From contig SCMQ01000018.1 of assembly GCA_005503335.1 (NCBI GenBank), forward strand, positions 25,048-89,047: DNA of 64,000 nucleotides, given 5' to 3'. The notes beneath the pieces were generated by a model. It saw only the letters and a list, made by a program, of their open reading frames with translations, was not told the DNA's origin and made no database searches. Numbering within the stretch: position 1 is the stretch's first letter; each line of letters starts with the position of its first letter. Source of the stretch: Comamonadaceae bacterium 2FH. Lineage in GTDB: Bacteria > Pseudomonadota > Gammaproteobacteria > Burkholderiales > Burkholderiaceae_C. A program made the position numbers and the translations under genes. This document shows positions 19,301 through 28,569 of the stretch, one piece after another.

Positions 19301-20635
19301 ATGACCGAACCGACCGCAAGCACCGCACCCGATCCCGCCACTCAGCCCCACGCCTTCCTCGAGCATCTCTACCGCGCCGCCGTGCAGCGCGCGCTGCCGC
19401 TGCACAACACCGCTGCCTGCCTGCCCCCACCGCCCAAGGGCCGCACCCTGGTGCTGGGCGCCGGCAAGGCCGGCGGCGCCATGGCCCAGGCCGTGGAGGC
19501 GCTGTGGCCGGCCGACGCACCGCTGTCGGGCCTTGTGGTCACGCGCTACCACCACATACCGCCGCGCCCCGAAGGTCTGCCGCAGCGTATCGAGGTGGTC
19601 GAGGCCGCCCACCCGGTGCCCGACGCGGCCGGCCTGGCCGCGGCCGAGCGCATCCTGGCGCTGACCGAGGGCCTGACCGCCGACGACCTGGTGCTGTGCC
19701 TGATCTCGGGCGGCGGCTCGGCCCTGCTCACGCTGCCGGCCGATGGGCTGACGCTGGCCGACAAGCAGCGCATCAACCGCGAGCTGCTGCTCAGCGGCGC
19801 AAGCATCGGCGAGATGAACTGCGTGCGCAAGCACCTCTCGCGCATCAAGGGCGGCCGCCTGGCCGCGGCCTGCGCGCCGGCGCGCGTGGTCACGCTGACC
19901 ATCAGCGACGTGCCGGGCGACGACCCCTCGGTGATCGCGAGCGGCCCCACGGTGCCGGACGCCAGCACCTGTGCCGAGGCCATCGCCATCCTCAAGCGCT
20001 ACGGCATTGCCATCCCCGAGGCGCTGACGCACCAACTCGAGCAGGGGCTGCTGGAGACGCCCAAGCCGGGCGATGCGGTGTTCGAAGGCCACCAGGTCCA
20101 CCTGATCGCGACGCCGCAGCAGTCGCTGGAGGCGGCCGCGGCCGCCGCACGCGCGGCCGGCATGGCGGCGCATATCCTGAGCGACGAGATCGAAGGCGAG
20201 TCGCGCGAGGTCGGCAAGGTCCACGCGGCGCTGGCGCGCGCGGTCGCGCAGCGCGGCCAGCCCTTTGCCAAGCCCTGCGTGATCCTCTCGGGCGGCGAGA
20301 CCACGGTGACGGTGCGGCCCCAGCCCGAGGGTACGCCGCGCGGCCGCGGCGGGCGCGCCGGCGAGTTCTGCCTGGGCCTGGCGCAGGCGCTGCAGGGCCA
20401 GCCGGGTGTCTGGGCGCTGGCGGCCGACACCGACGGCATCGACGGGGTGGAGGACAACGCGGGCGCCCTGGTCGCGCCCGAAACCCTGTCGCGCGCCCAG
20501 TCGCTGGGCATGAAGATAGACCAGTACCTGGACCGCAACGACGCCTACGGCTATTTCAAGAAGCTGGACGACCTGGTGATCACCGGGCCCACCCACACCA
20601 ACGTCAACGATTTCCGGGCCATTCTGGTGCTCTGA
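19301..20635 (+). CDS. ttuD: Glycerate 2-kinase (DUF4147/MOFRL type)
   Basis: A 444-residue protein with the two-domain build of class II glycerate kinases. An N-terminal DUF4147 part holds GAGKAGGAMAQA and LISGGGSALL, and a C-terminal MOFRL part holds ILSGGETTVTV, GRGGRAGEFCLGLA and DTDGIDG. It phosphorylates D-glycerate to 2-phosphoglycerate, feeding glycolysis. Many genomes label it hydroxypyruvate reductase TtuD, an older and probably wrong name. It is the last gene of the gcl operon. Confidence 0.93.
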   Translation: MTEPTASTAPDPATQPHAFLEHLYRAAVQRALPLHNTAACLPPPPKGRTLVLGAGKAGGAMAQAVEALWPADAPLSGLVVTRYHHIPPRPEGLPQRIEVVEAAHPVPDAAGLAAAERILALTEGLTADDLVLCLISGGGSALLTLPADGLTLADKQRINRELLLSGASIGEMNCVRKHLSRIKGGRLAAACAPARVVTLTISDVPGDDPSVIASGPTVPDASTCAEAIAILKRYGIAIPEALTHQLEQGLLETPKPGDAVFEGHQVHLIATPQQSLEAAAAAARAAGMAAHILSDEIEGESREVGKVHAALARAVAQRGQPFAKPCVILSGGETTVTVRPQPEGTPRGRGGRAGEFCLGLAQALQGQPGVWALAADTDGIDGVEDNAGALVAPETLSRAQSLGMKIDQYLDRNDAYGYFKKLDDLVITGPTHTNVNDFRAILVL

Positions 20636-20647
20636 AGACGCTGGCCC

Positions 20648-21556
20648 TCAACTCGCACGCTCCTCAAAGGCCTCGACCAGGAAGTCGACGAAGCCGCGCA
20701 CGCGCGCCGCGAACTGGTGGCGCTGCGGATAGACCGCGTAGATGTCGGCCGGCGGCGTCTGCCAGTGCTCGAGCACCTCGCGCAGGCGGCCGCTGCGCAG
20801 GTACTTGGCGATGTCCCATTCGGCGCGCATCAGGATGCCTTGCCCCGCCAGCGCCCAGTTCACAGCGATCTCGCCGTCGTTGGTGCTGAGGTTGCCGCGC
20901 ACCTTGACGGTCTCGCTGCGCTTGCCCGAGGCCAGGCGCCACAGGCCGTAGGCCTCGTCGCCCTGGCGGATCGTGATGCAGTTGTGCTGGGCCAACTCGT
21001 GCGGCTGGCGCGGCGTGCCGTGGCGCGCCAGGTAGGCCGGCGCCGCGCAGAGCAGGCGGCGGTTGGGCGCGATGCGGCGCGCGATCACGCGCGCGTCGGG
21101 CGGCTCGCCGAAGCGTATGCAGACGTCGAACGCGTCCTCGTGCAGCGGCGGCGGGTTCACCGTCAGCTGCAGCTGCACCTGAACCTCGGGGTATTTCTTC
21201 ACGAACTCGGAAATCAGTGGCGCGACCTGGCTGCGGCCGAAGCCCAGCGTGGCGTTCACACGCAGCAGGCCCTTGGGGTCGGCCCGGCTGCTGCTGACCA
21301 GCTGCTCCATGTCGTCGATCTCGGCCAGGATGCGGCGCGCATGGGCCAGGTAGAGCTCGCCCTCGGCCGTCAGCGCGATGCGCCGCGTGGTGCGCTGCAT
21401 CAGCGGCACGCCCAGCCGGGCCTCGAGCTGCGCCAGGCGCTTGCTGACGGCCGCGGGGCTCAGGCCGAGCTCGCGTGCCGCGGCGGAAAAGCTGCCGCAG
21501 CGCGCGAGCAGGCTGAAGAAGGCCATTTCGGAGGGAGCGGAGGCGGGTGTCGACAT
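20648..21556 (-). CDS. LysR-family regulator divergent from ttuC
   Basis: A 302-residue LysR regulator with the helix-turn-helix SFSAAARELGLSPAAVSKRL and a normal effector domain. It faces away from the tartrate/malate dehydrogenase gene and likely regulates it and the following Bug receptor. Its stop codon lies 12 bp from that of ttuD (convergent). Confidence 0.85.
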   Translation of the reverse strand: MSTPASAPSEMAFFSLLARCGSFSAAARELGLSPAAVSKRLAQLEARLGVPLMQRTTRRIALTAEGELYLAHARRILAEIDDMEQLVSSSRADPKGLLRVNATLGFGRSQVAPLISEFVKKYPEVQVQLQLTVNPPPLHEDAFDVCIRFGEPPDARVIARRIAPNRRLLCAAPAYLARHGTPRQPHELAQHNCITIRQGDEAYGLWRLASGKRSETVKVRGNLSTNDGEIAVNWALAGQGILMRAEWDIAKYLRSGRLREVLEHWQTPPADIYAVYPQRHQFAARVRGFVDFLVEAFEERAS

Positions 21557-21578
21557 TGTTGAATCAAAGTGAACAATG
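21554..21578. promoter_or_regulatory. Candidate LysR operator overlapping the regulator's start codon
   Basis: CATTGTT (21554-21560) and AACAATG (21572-21578) form a perfect 7-11-7 inverted repeat. The left arm includes the LysR start codon, which suggests autorepression. It lies about 80-100 bp upstream of ttuC. Confidence 0.5.
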
Positions 21579-21657
21579 AAAACACTTTATGGCGATTCAT
21601 TGGGCCAGGCAAGGCCTACAGTCGGGCCATCCGCAACCGTATCTCCCAAGGAATCCC

Positions 21658-22749
21658 ATGAAGACCTACGAGATCGCCTGCATTCCCGGCGATGGCATCG
21701 GCAAGGAAGTCGTGCCGGCCGGCCAGACCGTGCTGCAGGCGCTGGCCGACGCTTATGGCCGCTTCAGCTTCGAGTTCGAGCAATTCGGCTGGGGCGGCGA
21801 CTGGTTCCGGGCCCACGGCGAGATGATGCCGGCCGACGGTCTGGCTGCGCTGCGCGGCAAGGACGCCATCCTGTTCGGCTCGGCCGGCGACCCGCATATC
21901 CCCGACCATGTCACGCTCTGGGGTCTGCGCCTGAAGATCTGCCAGGGCTTCGATCAGTACGCCAACGTGCGGCCCACGCGCATCCTGCCCGGCATCGACG
22001 GACCGCTCAAGCGCTGCGCGCCGGAGGACCTGAACTGGGTCATCGTGCGCGAGAACTCCGAAGGCGAATACTCGGGCGTGGGTGGCCGCGTCCACCAGGG
22101 CCACCCGATCGAGGCCGCGACCGACGTGTCGATGATGACGCGCGTCGGCGTCGAGCGCATCCTGCGCTTTGCCTTCCGCCTCGCGCAATCGCGCCCACGC
22201 AAGCAGCTGACCGTCGTCACCAAGAGCAACGCGCAGCGCCACGCCATGGTGATGTGGGACCAGATCGCGCTCGAGGTCAGCCGCGAGTTCCCCGACGTGG
22301 CCTGGGACAAGGAACTGGTCGACGCGATGACCGCGCGCATGGTCAACAAGCCGGCGACGCTCGACACCATAGTCGCCACCAACCTGCATGCCGACATCCT
22401 GAGCGACCTGGCGGCGGCGCTGGCCGGCAGCCTGGGTATCGCGCCGACCGGCAACATCGACCCCGAGCGCCGCTACCCCAGCATGTTCGAGCCCATCCAC
22501 GGCTCGGCCTTCGACATCATGGGCCAGGGCCTGGCCAATCCGGTCGGCACCTTCTGGAGCTGCGTGATGCTGCTCGAGCACCTGGGCGAGTCCGAGGCCG
22601 CGCAAGCCCTCATGCAGGCGGTGGAGCAGGTCACGGCCGACCCGGCCCTGCACACGCGCGACCTGGGCGGCAGCGCGACGACCGAGCAGGTGACGCGCGC
22701 CGTCTGCGAGCGCCTGGGCGCCGGCGCGGCGCTGCGCAAGGCCGCCTGA
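21658..22749 (+). CDS. ttuC: Tartrate dehydrogenase / D-malate dehydrogenase-like decarboxylating enzyme
   Basis: A 363-residue member of the isocitrate/isopropylmalate dehydrogenase family. It has the start IACIPGDGIGKEVVPAG, the substrate arginines near YANVRPTRILPG, RENSEGEYSGVGGR, and the C-terminal EPIHGSAFDIMGQGLANPVGT. The GRVHQG-type loop and length match the TtuC/DmlA group acting on tartrate, D-malate or 3-isopropylmalate-like acids, with NAD+ and a divalent metal. It is not LeuB by context, since no leuCD is present. I chose the ATG at 21658 for its family-like start; an upstream ATG at 21589 adds unconserved residues. Confidence 0.88.
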   Translation: MKTYEIACIPGDGIGKEVVPAGQTVLQALADAYGRFSFEFEQFGWGGDWFRAHGEMMPADGLAALRGKDAILFGSAGDPHIPDHVTLWGLRLKICQGFDQYANVRPTRILPGIDGPLKRCAPEDLNWVIVRENSEGEYSGVGGRVHQGHPIEAATDVSMMTRVGVERILRFAFRLAQSRPRKQLTVVTKSNAQRHAMVMWDQIALEVSREFPDVAWDKELVDAMTARMVNKPATLDTIVATNLHADILSDLAAALAGSLGIAPTGNIDPERRYPSMFEPIHGSAFDIMGQGLANPVGTFWSCVMLLEHLGESEAAQALMQAVEQVTADPALHTRDLGGSATTEQVTRAVCERLGAGAALRKAA

Positions 22750-22786
22750 GCCGGCGCCTTCCCATTCCAACCACGAGGAGACAACG

Positions 22787-23737
22787 ATGATGAAGCGACT
22801 GCTGTGCACCCTGGGCCTGGCCCTGCTGGCGCCCCTGGCCCTGGCCCAGGCCTGTCCCGAGAAGAACCTGCTGTACTGGCAGGCCTTTCCGCCGGGCGGC
22901 GAATCCGACCTCTCGGCGCGCCACCAGCAGATGGTGCTCAAGAAGCGCTGCGCGGCGGTCGACACCATCATCCAGTACAAGCCCGGCGCCGGCGGCGGCC
23001 TGATGTGGAGCCAGATGAACCAGCTGGCCGGCGACGGCCTCAACGTGGTCGGCATCAACCTGCCGCACATCGTGTTCCAGCCCATCGAGGGCCAGGTGCA
23101 GTACAAGACCGCCGACATCACGCCGGTGTTCTGGTTCCACTACACGCCCGACATCCTGGTCGTTCCCGAGAACAGCCCGATCAAGAGCTTCGCCGACTTC
23201 CTCAAGGCGGCCAAGGCCGAGCCGGGCAAGTTCTCGCTCGGCGGATCGGGGCTGAACTCGGCCAACCACGCGGCGCACGAGCGGCTGAACGCGGCCTTCG
23301 GCGTCAAGACCAACTACATCCCGTTCAAGGGCACGGGCGACATGTCGACCGCGGTGCTGGGGGCCCAGGTCGACGGCGCCATCACCTACTCGCCGTTCGC
23401 GATCAACAACAAGGGCCGGGTGCGCCCGCTGGCCATCGCCATGGACAAGCGCCATCCGCTGATGCCCGAGGTGCCGACCTTCCGCGAGCTCGGCGTGGAC
23501 TGGGTGGACGGCGCCTACCGCGGCATAGGCGTGCCCAAGAGCACCCCGCCCGAGGCCATCAAGCGCCTGTCCGAGCTCTGGGCCGCGCTGAACAACGACC
23601 CGCAGATGAAGGAGCTGGCGGCCAAGAACGGCTTCGAGCTGGTCAACGTGGGCACCGAGCAGATGGACGCCTTCATGAAGGAGCGCGTGCGCCTGTACAC
23701 CGAGGGCGCGCAGCGCCTGGGCCTGGGCCGCAAGTAG
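22787..23737 (+). CDS. Bug-family (TTT) periplasmic solute receptor
   Basis: A 316-residue receptor with a clear signal peptide (LLCTLGLALLAPLALAQA). The usual FPPGGxxD motif appears as AFPPGGESDLSARH, and GAGGGLMWSQMNQL replaces GAGGNIGA, so it is from a divergent Bug subgroup. It follows ttuC by 37 bp with a GAGGAGA ribosome binding site. The pair suggests a dicarboxylate such as tartrate or malate as ligand. There are no membrane subunits. Confidence 0.85.
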   Translation: MMKRLLCTLGLALLAPLALAQACPEKNLLYWQAFPPGGESDLSARHQQMVLKKRCAAVDTIIQYKPGAGGGLMWSQMNQLAGDGLNVVGINLPHIVFQPIEGQVQYKTADITPVFWFHYTPDILVVPENSPIKSFADFLKAAKAEPGKFSLGGSGLNSANHAAHERLNAAFGVKTNYIPFKGTGDMSTAVLGAQVDGAITYSPFAINNKGRVRPLAIAMDKRHPLMPEVPTFRELGVDWVDGAYRGIGVPKSTPPEAIKRLSELWAALNNDPQMKELAAKNGFELVNVGTEQMDAFMKERVRLYTEGAQRLGLGRK

Positions 23738-23792
23738 GCGGGGATGGCGGCGCCCCGGAGGAGACGGGCCGGGGCGGTTTTCCTGCCGCGCT

Positions 23793-23806
23793 TTGATGTG
23801 GGTCAA
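23793..23806 (+). promoter_or_regulatory. FNR-type binding site upstream of the Crp/Fnr gene
   Basis: TTGAT-GTGG-GTCAA matches the TTGAT-N4-ATCAA FNR/ANR/DNR consensus at 9 of 10 fixed positions. It ends 35 bp before the start codon of a Crp/Fnr-family gene whose recognition helix has the E-x-x-S-R pattern that reads TTGAT, so autoregulation is plausible. Confidence 0.6.
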
Positions 23807-23841
23807 CGCCCGACCCGGCGGGCTGGGGCAAAGTCGCCTCC

Positions 23842-24468
23842 ATGCTGCCCTCCAAGTCATTCGATCTGCCGGCCGAGACGCAGACCCTGGCCTGCGGAAC
23901 CCCGCTGCTGCGTCGCGCGGTGGCCATGAAGGACGTGCTGCACCTGGACAGCGGGAGGGTGGCCCTGGGCCTGATGGAAGACGGTTTGCTGGCGCACCAG
24001 CTGGGCGTGGTCGAGGGGCCGTTCTGGCTCGAGGCCACCTCGGCCGTGCTGGGCCTGCCCAGCGCCGTGGACGCGGTGGCCGAGACCTCGGTCAGCCTGC
24101 GGCGCGTACCGGTGGAACTGTTCGAGCGCAGCCTCAAGGCCTTGCCGCCCTCGGCCCAGGCCGTGCTGCACGACGTGGCCCAGGCCCACCGCCAGCAGAC
24201 CGAGCTGGCCGTCAGCCGCCTGGCCAAGGACGCCGAGGCGCGCTGCGCCGAATGGCTGCTGCGCCATGCCGAGCCGGCCGAGGAGTCCGGCTCGCTGGCT
24301 GTGCTGCTGCGCGAGCGCAAGCGCCTGATCGCGGCCCAGCTCGGCATCGCCCCCGAAACCCTGTCGCGCGTGCTGCGCCACCTGCGCGAGCGCAGCCTGA
24401 TCAGCGGCTCCGGCCGCGTGCTCAGGCTCGACGACCCGAACGGCCTGCGCGCGCTGGCCGGCAGCTGA
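23842..24468 (+). CDS. Crp/Fnr-family transcription regulator without an iron-sulfur cluster
   Basis: A 208-residue protein with an N-terminal cyclic-nucleotide-binding-like barrel and a C-terminal winged helix. The recognition helix APETLSRVLRHL contains the E-x-x-S-R pattern of FNR-type readers. Only two cysteines are visible, far apart, so it cannot carry the FNR [4Fe-4S] cluster. It may sense nitric oxide, haem or redox state like DNR/NnrR, or have lost ligand binding. It stands alone, convergent with the flavoenzyme gene. Confidence 0.85.
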   Translation: MLPSKSFDLPAETQTLACGTPLLRRAVAMKDVLHLDSGRVALGLMEDGLLAHQLGVVEGPFWLEATSAVLGLPSAVDAVAETSVSLRRVPVELFERSLKALPPSAQAVLHDVAQAHRQQTELAVSRLAKDAEARCAEWLLRHAEPAEESGSLAVLLRERKRLIAAQLGIAPETLSRVLRHLRERSLISGSGRVLRLDDPNGLRALAGS

Positions 24469-24491
24469 GCCGGCCTTTCCTCATACCCGCA

Positions 24492-25637
24492 TCAGCGGTC
24501 CGCCGCGGCCGGGCGCAGGCGCGCCGGCGACAGCGTGGCCGGCTCCAGGCCCTCGCGCGCCAGCTCGGGCGGCAGCGGTTCGCCACGCAACAGCGCTGCG
24601 GCCAGGGCGCTGGCGCCGGCCGCGCTCTGTATGCCGTAGCCGCCCTGGGCGGCCAGCCAGAAGAAGCCGGGGCAGGCGTCGTCGTAGCCGATCACCATCT
24701 CGCCGTCGGCCACGAAGCTGCGCAGCCCGGCCCAGGTGCTGCTCGGGCGGCGGATCTGCAGCGTGCTGACCTCCTCGATCTGGTGGATGCCCAGGGCGAT
24801 GTCCAGCTCCTCGGGCACCACGTCGTGCGGCGTGGTGGGGTCGGCGTTGGCCGGCGAGCCCAGCAGCTGGCCGGCGTCGGGCTTGAAGTAGTAGCTCTCG
24901 TCGACCCCGATCACGGCCGGCCAGGCCGAGGCGTCCATGCCCTCGGGGGCCTTGAAGGTGAAGGCGCTGCGCCGGCGCGGAACCAGGGCTATGGGCGCCG
25001 CGCCGAACAGCGCGGCCAGCTCGTCGGCCCAGGCGCCGGCGGCGTCGACCACCGTGGCCGCGCGCAGGGTTTCGCCGTCGGCCAGCGTGACGGTCCAGGC
25101 CTGGCCGTCGTGGCTGGCCTGGACGGGTTCAGCGTTGCAGCGCAGCTCGCCGCCGTGCTGGCGCAGGCCGCGCAGAAAACCCTGGTGCAGGGCGTTGACG
25201 TCGATGTCCTGCGAGCCGGGGTCGTACAGCGCGCCATGCACCAGCTCGGGCCGCAGGCAGGGCAGGCGCGCCAGCGTGGCGGCGGCGTCGAGCTCCTGCA
25301 GGCCCGGGCAGCTGCCGGCGAGCTCGGCGCGCAGCTGGGCCAGCAGCGCCACCTGCTCGTGCGTGGCCAGGTAGAGCGCGCCGCGCGGGTGCAGCAGCGG
25401 CACGCTGGTGAAGCCCTCGGGCGGCCGTTCGTAGAAGGCGCGGCTGGCGCGGGTGAGGGCGCGCACCGCGGGCGGGCCGTAGCTCTCCATGAACATGGCG
25501 GCCGAGCGCCCCGTAGCGTGGTAGCCCGGCTGGCTCTCGCGCTCGAGCAGCAGCACGCGCGACATGGCGGCCAGGCGCCAGCCCAGGGAGGCGCCCGCGA
25601 TGCCGGCGCCGACGATGATCACGTCGAATTCTTGCAT
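24492..25637 (-). CDS. FAD-dependent oxidoreductase, D-amino-acid/D-arginine dehydrogenase-like (DAO family)
   Basis: A 381-residue flavoprotein with an N-terminal GAGIAGASLGWRLA dinucleotide motif, DAAGAWADELA in the middle and WLAAQGGYGIQSAAG near the end. It resembles DauA-type D-amino-acid dehydrogenases and related glycerol-3-phosphate/L-2-hydroxyglutarate oxidases. The ATG at 25637 is chosen because the FAD fold starts directly after it; the frame is open further upstream but unrelated. It appears monocistronic. Confidence 0.82.
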   Translation of the reverse strand: MQEFDVIIVGAGIAGASLGWRLAAMSRVLLLERESQPGYHATGRSAAMFMESYGPPAVRALTRASRAFYERPPEGFTSVPLLHPRGALYLATHEQVALLAQLRAELAGSCPGLQELDAAATLARLPCLRPELVHGALYDPGSQDIDVNALHQGFLRGLRQHGGELRCNAEPVQASHDGQAWTVTLADGETLRAATVVDAAGAWADELAALFGAAPIALVPRRRSAFTFKAPEGMDASAWPAVIGVDESYYFKPDAGQLLGSPANADPTTPHDVVPEELDIALGIHQIEEVSTLQIRRPSSTWAGLRSFVADGEMVIGYDDACPGFFWLAAQGGYGIQSAAGASALAAALLRGEPLPPELAREGLEPATLSPARLRPAAADR

Positions 25638-25843
25638 TCGAGAATTCTCACATGCGGCAATTGGCCCTGCCTGCCGCTCGCCGGCATTCGCTTCCCCGAC
25701 GTCGACATTGCGGGAGGCCACCGTGACTTGGTTGGCCCACGTCCGCTTACGGGGCGGGTGGCGGATGAAATGGCGGGGTGGGTGAGGGGACGGCCATACC
25801 GGCATCTGCTCTCGAGCAAGAGCCATCCGTCAGGCCTCGGAAC

Positions 25844-26674
25844 TTACTTCGGTGATGCAACTGGCAGGTGCCCAAGGCGTTTTGAGACTTCGGCGGCGCA
25901 GTCTTTGACCGCCTTGGCTTGCGGCCCGTTCCAGTCCGGGTCGAAGATGCCCGCCGACCCCATCAAGGTGATCCCCAGAACGATGTTGCCCGAGTAGTCG
26001 AACACTGGTGCCGCGAAAGAGTTCACGCCCGGGGTAGGTCTGCTGACCGAGCGCGACAGGCCATGACGCCGCACTTCCGCCAGCTGTTTCTCGACCTCGT
26101 CGGCCTTCAGCGGTGTGGCAATGTCAGGTCCCAGTCGTTTGTAGTCCTCGCGCATCGACTCCTCGATCAATTGCTTCGGCAGGTAGGCCGCAAAGAGGCG
26201 TCCCGTGGCGGTGCCGGCGAGCGACATCACGGTTCCGGTGCGCAGGTTGACGTGCAGTGGGTAGATCGGATCGACCAAGCGAACGATCGTCGGACCGTGG
26301 TTACCCCACACGGACAAGGCCACGCTGTGCCCGGTCGCTTCGGCCAACTGCTCGCCGTAGGGGGTGGCCTCGCGCACTGGATTCAGCATCTGCAGGCTCA
26401 CGAGACCGAGCTGGATGGCCGTCGGGCCCAGCCAGTAATACCCCGTGGCGGCGTCCTGGGTCACCAGCCCCAGCTTGCCGAAGCTGACCAGGTAGGGGTG
26501 CGCTTTTCCCGCTGGCATGCCGGCTGCCTTGGCCAGGTCGCGCAACGGCATGGGCCGCCCGTGCGAGCCCAGGGCCAGCAGCAACTGCCCGCCGACCTCG
26601 ATCGACTGTATGCCTCTGCGTTCCTTTTCCACCAGTGTGTCCAGGGTGAACTGGTTTTCCATGTGCGTCGCCAC
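25844..26674 (-). CDS. IclR-family regulator of the adjacent catabolic cluster
   Basis: A 276-residue IclR protein with an N-terminal winged helix (LRDLAKAAGMPAGKAHPYLVSFGKLGLV) and a C-terminal GAF-like effector domain (SRPTPGVNSFAAPVFDYSGN). Translation likely starts at GTG, because AAAGGAGG is spaced correctly before it; the next ATG is four codons later. It is divergent from the long catabolic operon and is its probable regulator. Confidence 0.88.
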   Translation of the reverse strand: MATHMENQFTLDTLVEKERRGIQSIEVGGQLLLALGSHGRPMPLRDLAKAAGMPAGKAHPYLVSFGKLGLVTQDAATGYYWLGPTAIQLGLVSLQMLNPVREATPYGEQLAEATGHSVALSVWGNHGPTIVRLVDPIYPLHVNLRTGTVMSLAGTATGRLFAAYLPKQLIEESMREDYKRLGPDIATPLKADEVEKQLAEVRRHGLSRSVSRPTPGVNSFAAPVFDYSGNIVLGITLMGSAGIFDPDWNGPQAKAVKDCAAEVSKRLGHLPVASPK

Positions 26675-26804
26675 CGATGCCTCCTTTGATGGTTAGATTT
26701 TAACAAATGCATCCGATAGGGGTTAACCATTAGGTAATAAAAAATGTATTAGCCATACACTAACGCCAATCGGAAGCAATGCAGTCCTCATACAGGAGAG
26801 TGAA
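26675..26804. promoter_or_regulatory. Divergent promoter region with an IclR operator candidate
   Basis: The 130 bp between the IclR gene and the dehydrogenase gene are strikingly AT-rich. They hold the palindrome GGTTAACC at 26721-26728, with a related half-site (TGGTTAGA) at 26690-26697. The right-hand gene has CAGGAGAG as ribosome binding site. Confidence 0.5.
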
Positions 26805-28544
26805 ATGGCGATAGAGATGGCGGAGTACGACGTACTGGTGGTGGGCACCGGCGCCTCCGGCATGGCGGCGGCGGTCACGGCCGCAACGCAGGGCCTGAAG
26901 GTGTTGGTGGTGGAAAAGGCGCCGGTCTACGGCGGAACGACCGCGCGGTCGGGCGGGTGGCTGTGGGTGCCCGGCACGAAGCTGGCTTCCGAGCAAGGCA
27001 TACAGGAACCCGAGGGCGCGGCACGCGCCTATCTGCAGCACGAAGCCGGCACGCATTTCGATCCGGCGCGGGTCGACGCCTTCATCGAGAACGGCCCCAA
27101 GGCCATTGACTTCTTCACCAGCAAGACCTGCGTGCAGTTCGACATGCCGCCGGTCTTTCCTGACTACCATGCGGAGGCGCAAGGCGGGCTGCCGGGCGGA
27201 CGGTCCATGGTGACCCGCCCGTTCGATGGCCGCGAGCTGGGTGAGCGCATCGCGCAGTTGGCCCCGCCGGTGCCCGAGCTGACCGTGTTCGGCATGATGC
27301 TGGGCTCTGGCAAGGAGCTGTGGCACTTTCTGCGGGCCTTCAAGTCGTTCGAGTCCTTCTTCTACGTCGCCAAGCGCTTCGGCGGGCATCTGCTGGACGT
27401 GTTGCGCTACGGCCGCGGCATGACGCTGACCAACGGCAACGCGCTGGCCGGTCGCCTGGCCAAGGCCGGCATGGACCTGGGCATCCCGGTGTGGCTGTCC
27501 TCACCGGTCAAGAAGCTGATCGTCGAGGGCGACCGCGTGTCCGGCGCCGTCGTCGAGCGCGAGGGGCAGCGCATCGAGGTGCGGGCTCGTCGTGGCGTGG
27601 TGCTGGCGTGCGGGGGCTTCCCGCACGACGTCGAGCGGCGCAAGCAGCTGTTTCCCCATACGCCCACGGGCCGCGAGCACTACACGCCGTCGCCAGAGGC
27701 CAATACCGGCGATGGCCTGCGCCTGGGCGAGAGCGTGGGCGGATGGGTCGATCCCACCATTCCCAATGCGGCCGCGTGGTGCCCCACTTCGGTCGTTCCG
27801 CGCAAGGACGGCACACAGGGCGTGATGCCGCACTTCATCGACCGCGCCAAGCCCGGCTTGATCGCTGTGACGGCAGACGGCAAGCGCTTCGGCAACGAGG
27901 CCCTGTCCTACCACGATTTCGTGCAGAACCTGGTCAAGGCCTGCAAGGCGAGCGGCCAGCGCGAGTTCAGCGCTTGGCTGATCTGTGACCACAAGCACCT
28001 GCGCGAGTACGGCCTGGGCGCGGTCGCGCCGTTCCCCTTGCCTATTGGCCGGCACCTGCGCTCGGGCTACCTCAAGCGCGCCGCCAGCATCGCGGAACTG
28101 GCCCGCAAGATCGGCGTGCCGGCGGCCAACCTGTCGGAGCAGGTCGCGACCTTCAACCGTGATGCCGAGACCGGCGTGGACAGCCGATTCGGCAAGGGCA
28201 GCACGGCCTACAACCGCTACCAGGGTGACTCGTTGGTCCAGCCCAATCCCTGCATGGCGCCCATCGCGAAGGGGCCGTTCTACGCGCTCAAAGTCGTGAT
28301 CGGAGAAATCGGCACCTTCGCCGGCCTCGCCACCGACGCCTCGTGCCGCGTCATCACGCAGGACAACAGCGTGGTCCCTGGCCTGTATGCGGTGGGCAAC
28401 GATGCTGCCAGCGTCATGGGCGGCAACTACCCAGGCGCCGGCATCACGCTCGGCCCGGCCCTGACTTTCGGCTACGTGGCCGGCATGGCCCTCGTCCGGA
28501 CCGAAGAGAACCAGACCCAGCGCGCGATGCCGCTGGCCGCATGA
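26805..28544 (+). CDS. FAD-binding dehydrogenase (3-ketosteroid dehydrogenase / fumarate-reductase flavoprotein family)
   Basis: A 579-residue FAD_binding_2 protein. The FAD motif is VVGTGASGMAAAVTAA followed by VVEKAPVYGGTTARSGG; the C-terminus carries GNDAASVMGGNYPGAGITLGPALTFGY, typical of the ketosteroid-1-dehydrogenase-like branch. It would remove hydrogens next to a keto group of a cyclic substrate, or saturate a double bond. It opens the IclR-controlled cluster, 26 bp before the SDR gene. Its substrate is unknown. Confidence 0.85.
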   Translation: MAIEMAEYDVLVVGTGASGMAAAVTAATQGLKVLVVEKAPVYGGTTARSGGWLWVPGTKLASEQGIQEPEGAARAYLQHEAGTHFDPARVDAFIENGPKAIDFFTSKTCVQFDMPPVFPDYHAEAQGGLPGGRSMVTRPFDGRELGERIAQLAPPVPELTVFGMMLGSGKELWHFLRAFKSFESFFYVAKRFGGHLLDVLRYGRGMTLTNGNALAGRLAKAGMDLGIPVWLSSPVKKLIVEGDRVSGAVVEREGQRIEVRARRGVVLACGGFPHDVERRKQLFPHTPTGREHYTPSPEANTGDGLRLGESVGGWVDPTIPNAAAWCPTSVVPRKDGTQGVMPHFIDRAKPGLIAVTADGKRFGNEALSYHDFVQNLVKACKASGQREFSAWLICDHKHLREYGLGAVAPFPLPIGRHLRSGYLKRAASIAELARKIGVPAANLSEQVATFNRDAETGVDSRFGKGSTAYNRYQGDSLVQPNPCMAPIAKGPFYALKVVIGEIGTFAGLATDASCRVITQDNSVVPGLYAVGNDAASVMGGNYPGAGITLGPALTFGYVAGMALVRTEENQTQRAMPLAA

Positions 28545-28569
28545 CCCATACAAGAGCGAAAGACAGCAC

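Noticed and set aside
23793..25997. 734-codon plus-strand frame across the Crp/Fnr and flavoenzyme genes
   Set aside because: Low-complexity translation, overlaps two convincing genes and has no recognisable features.
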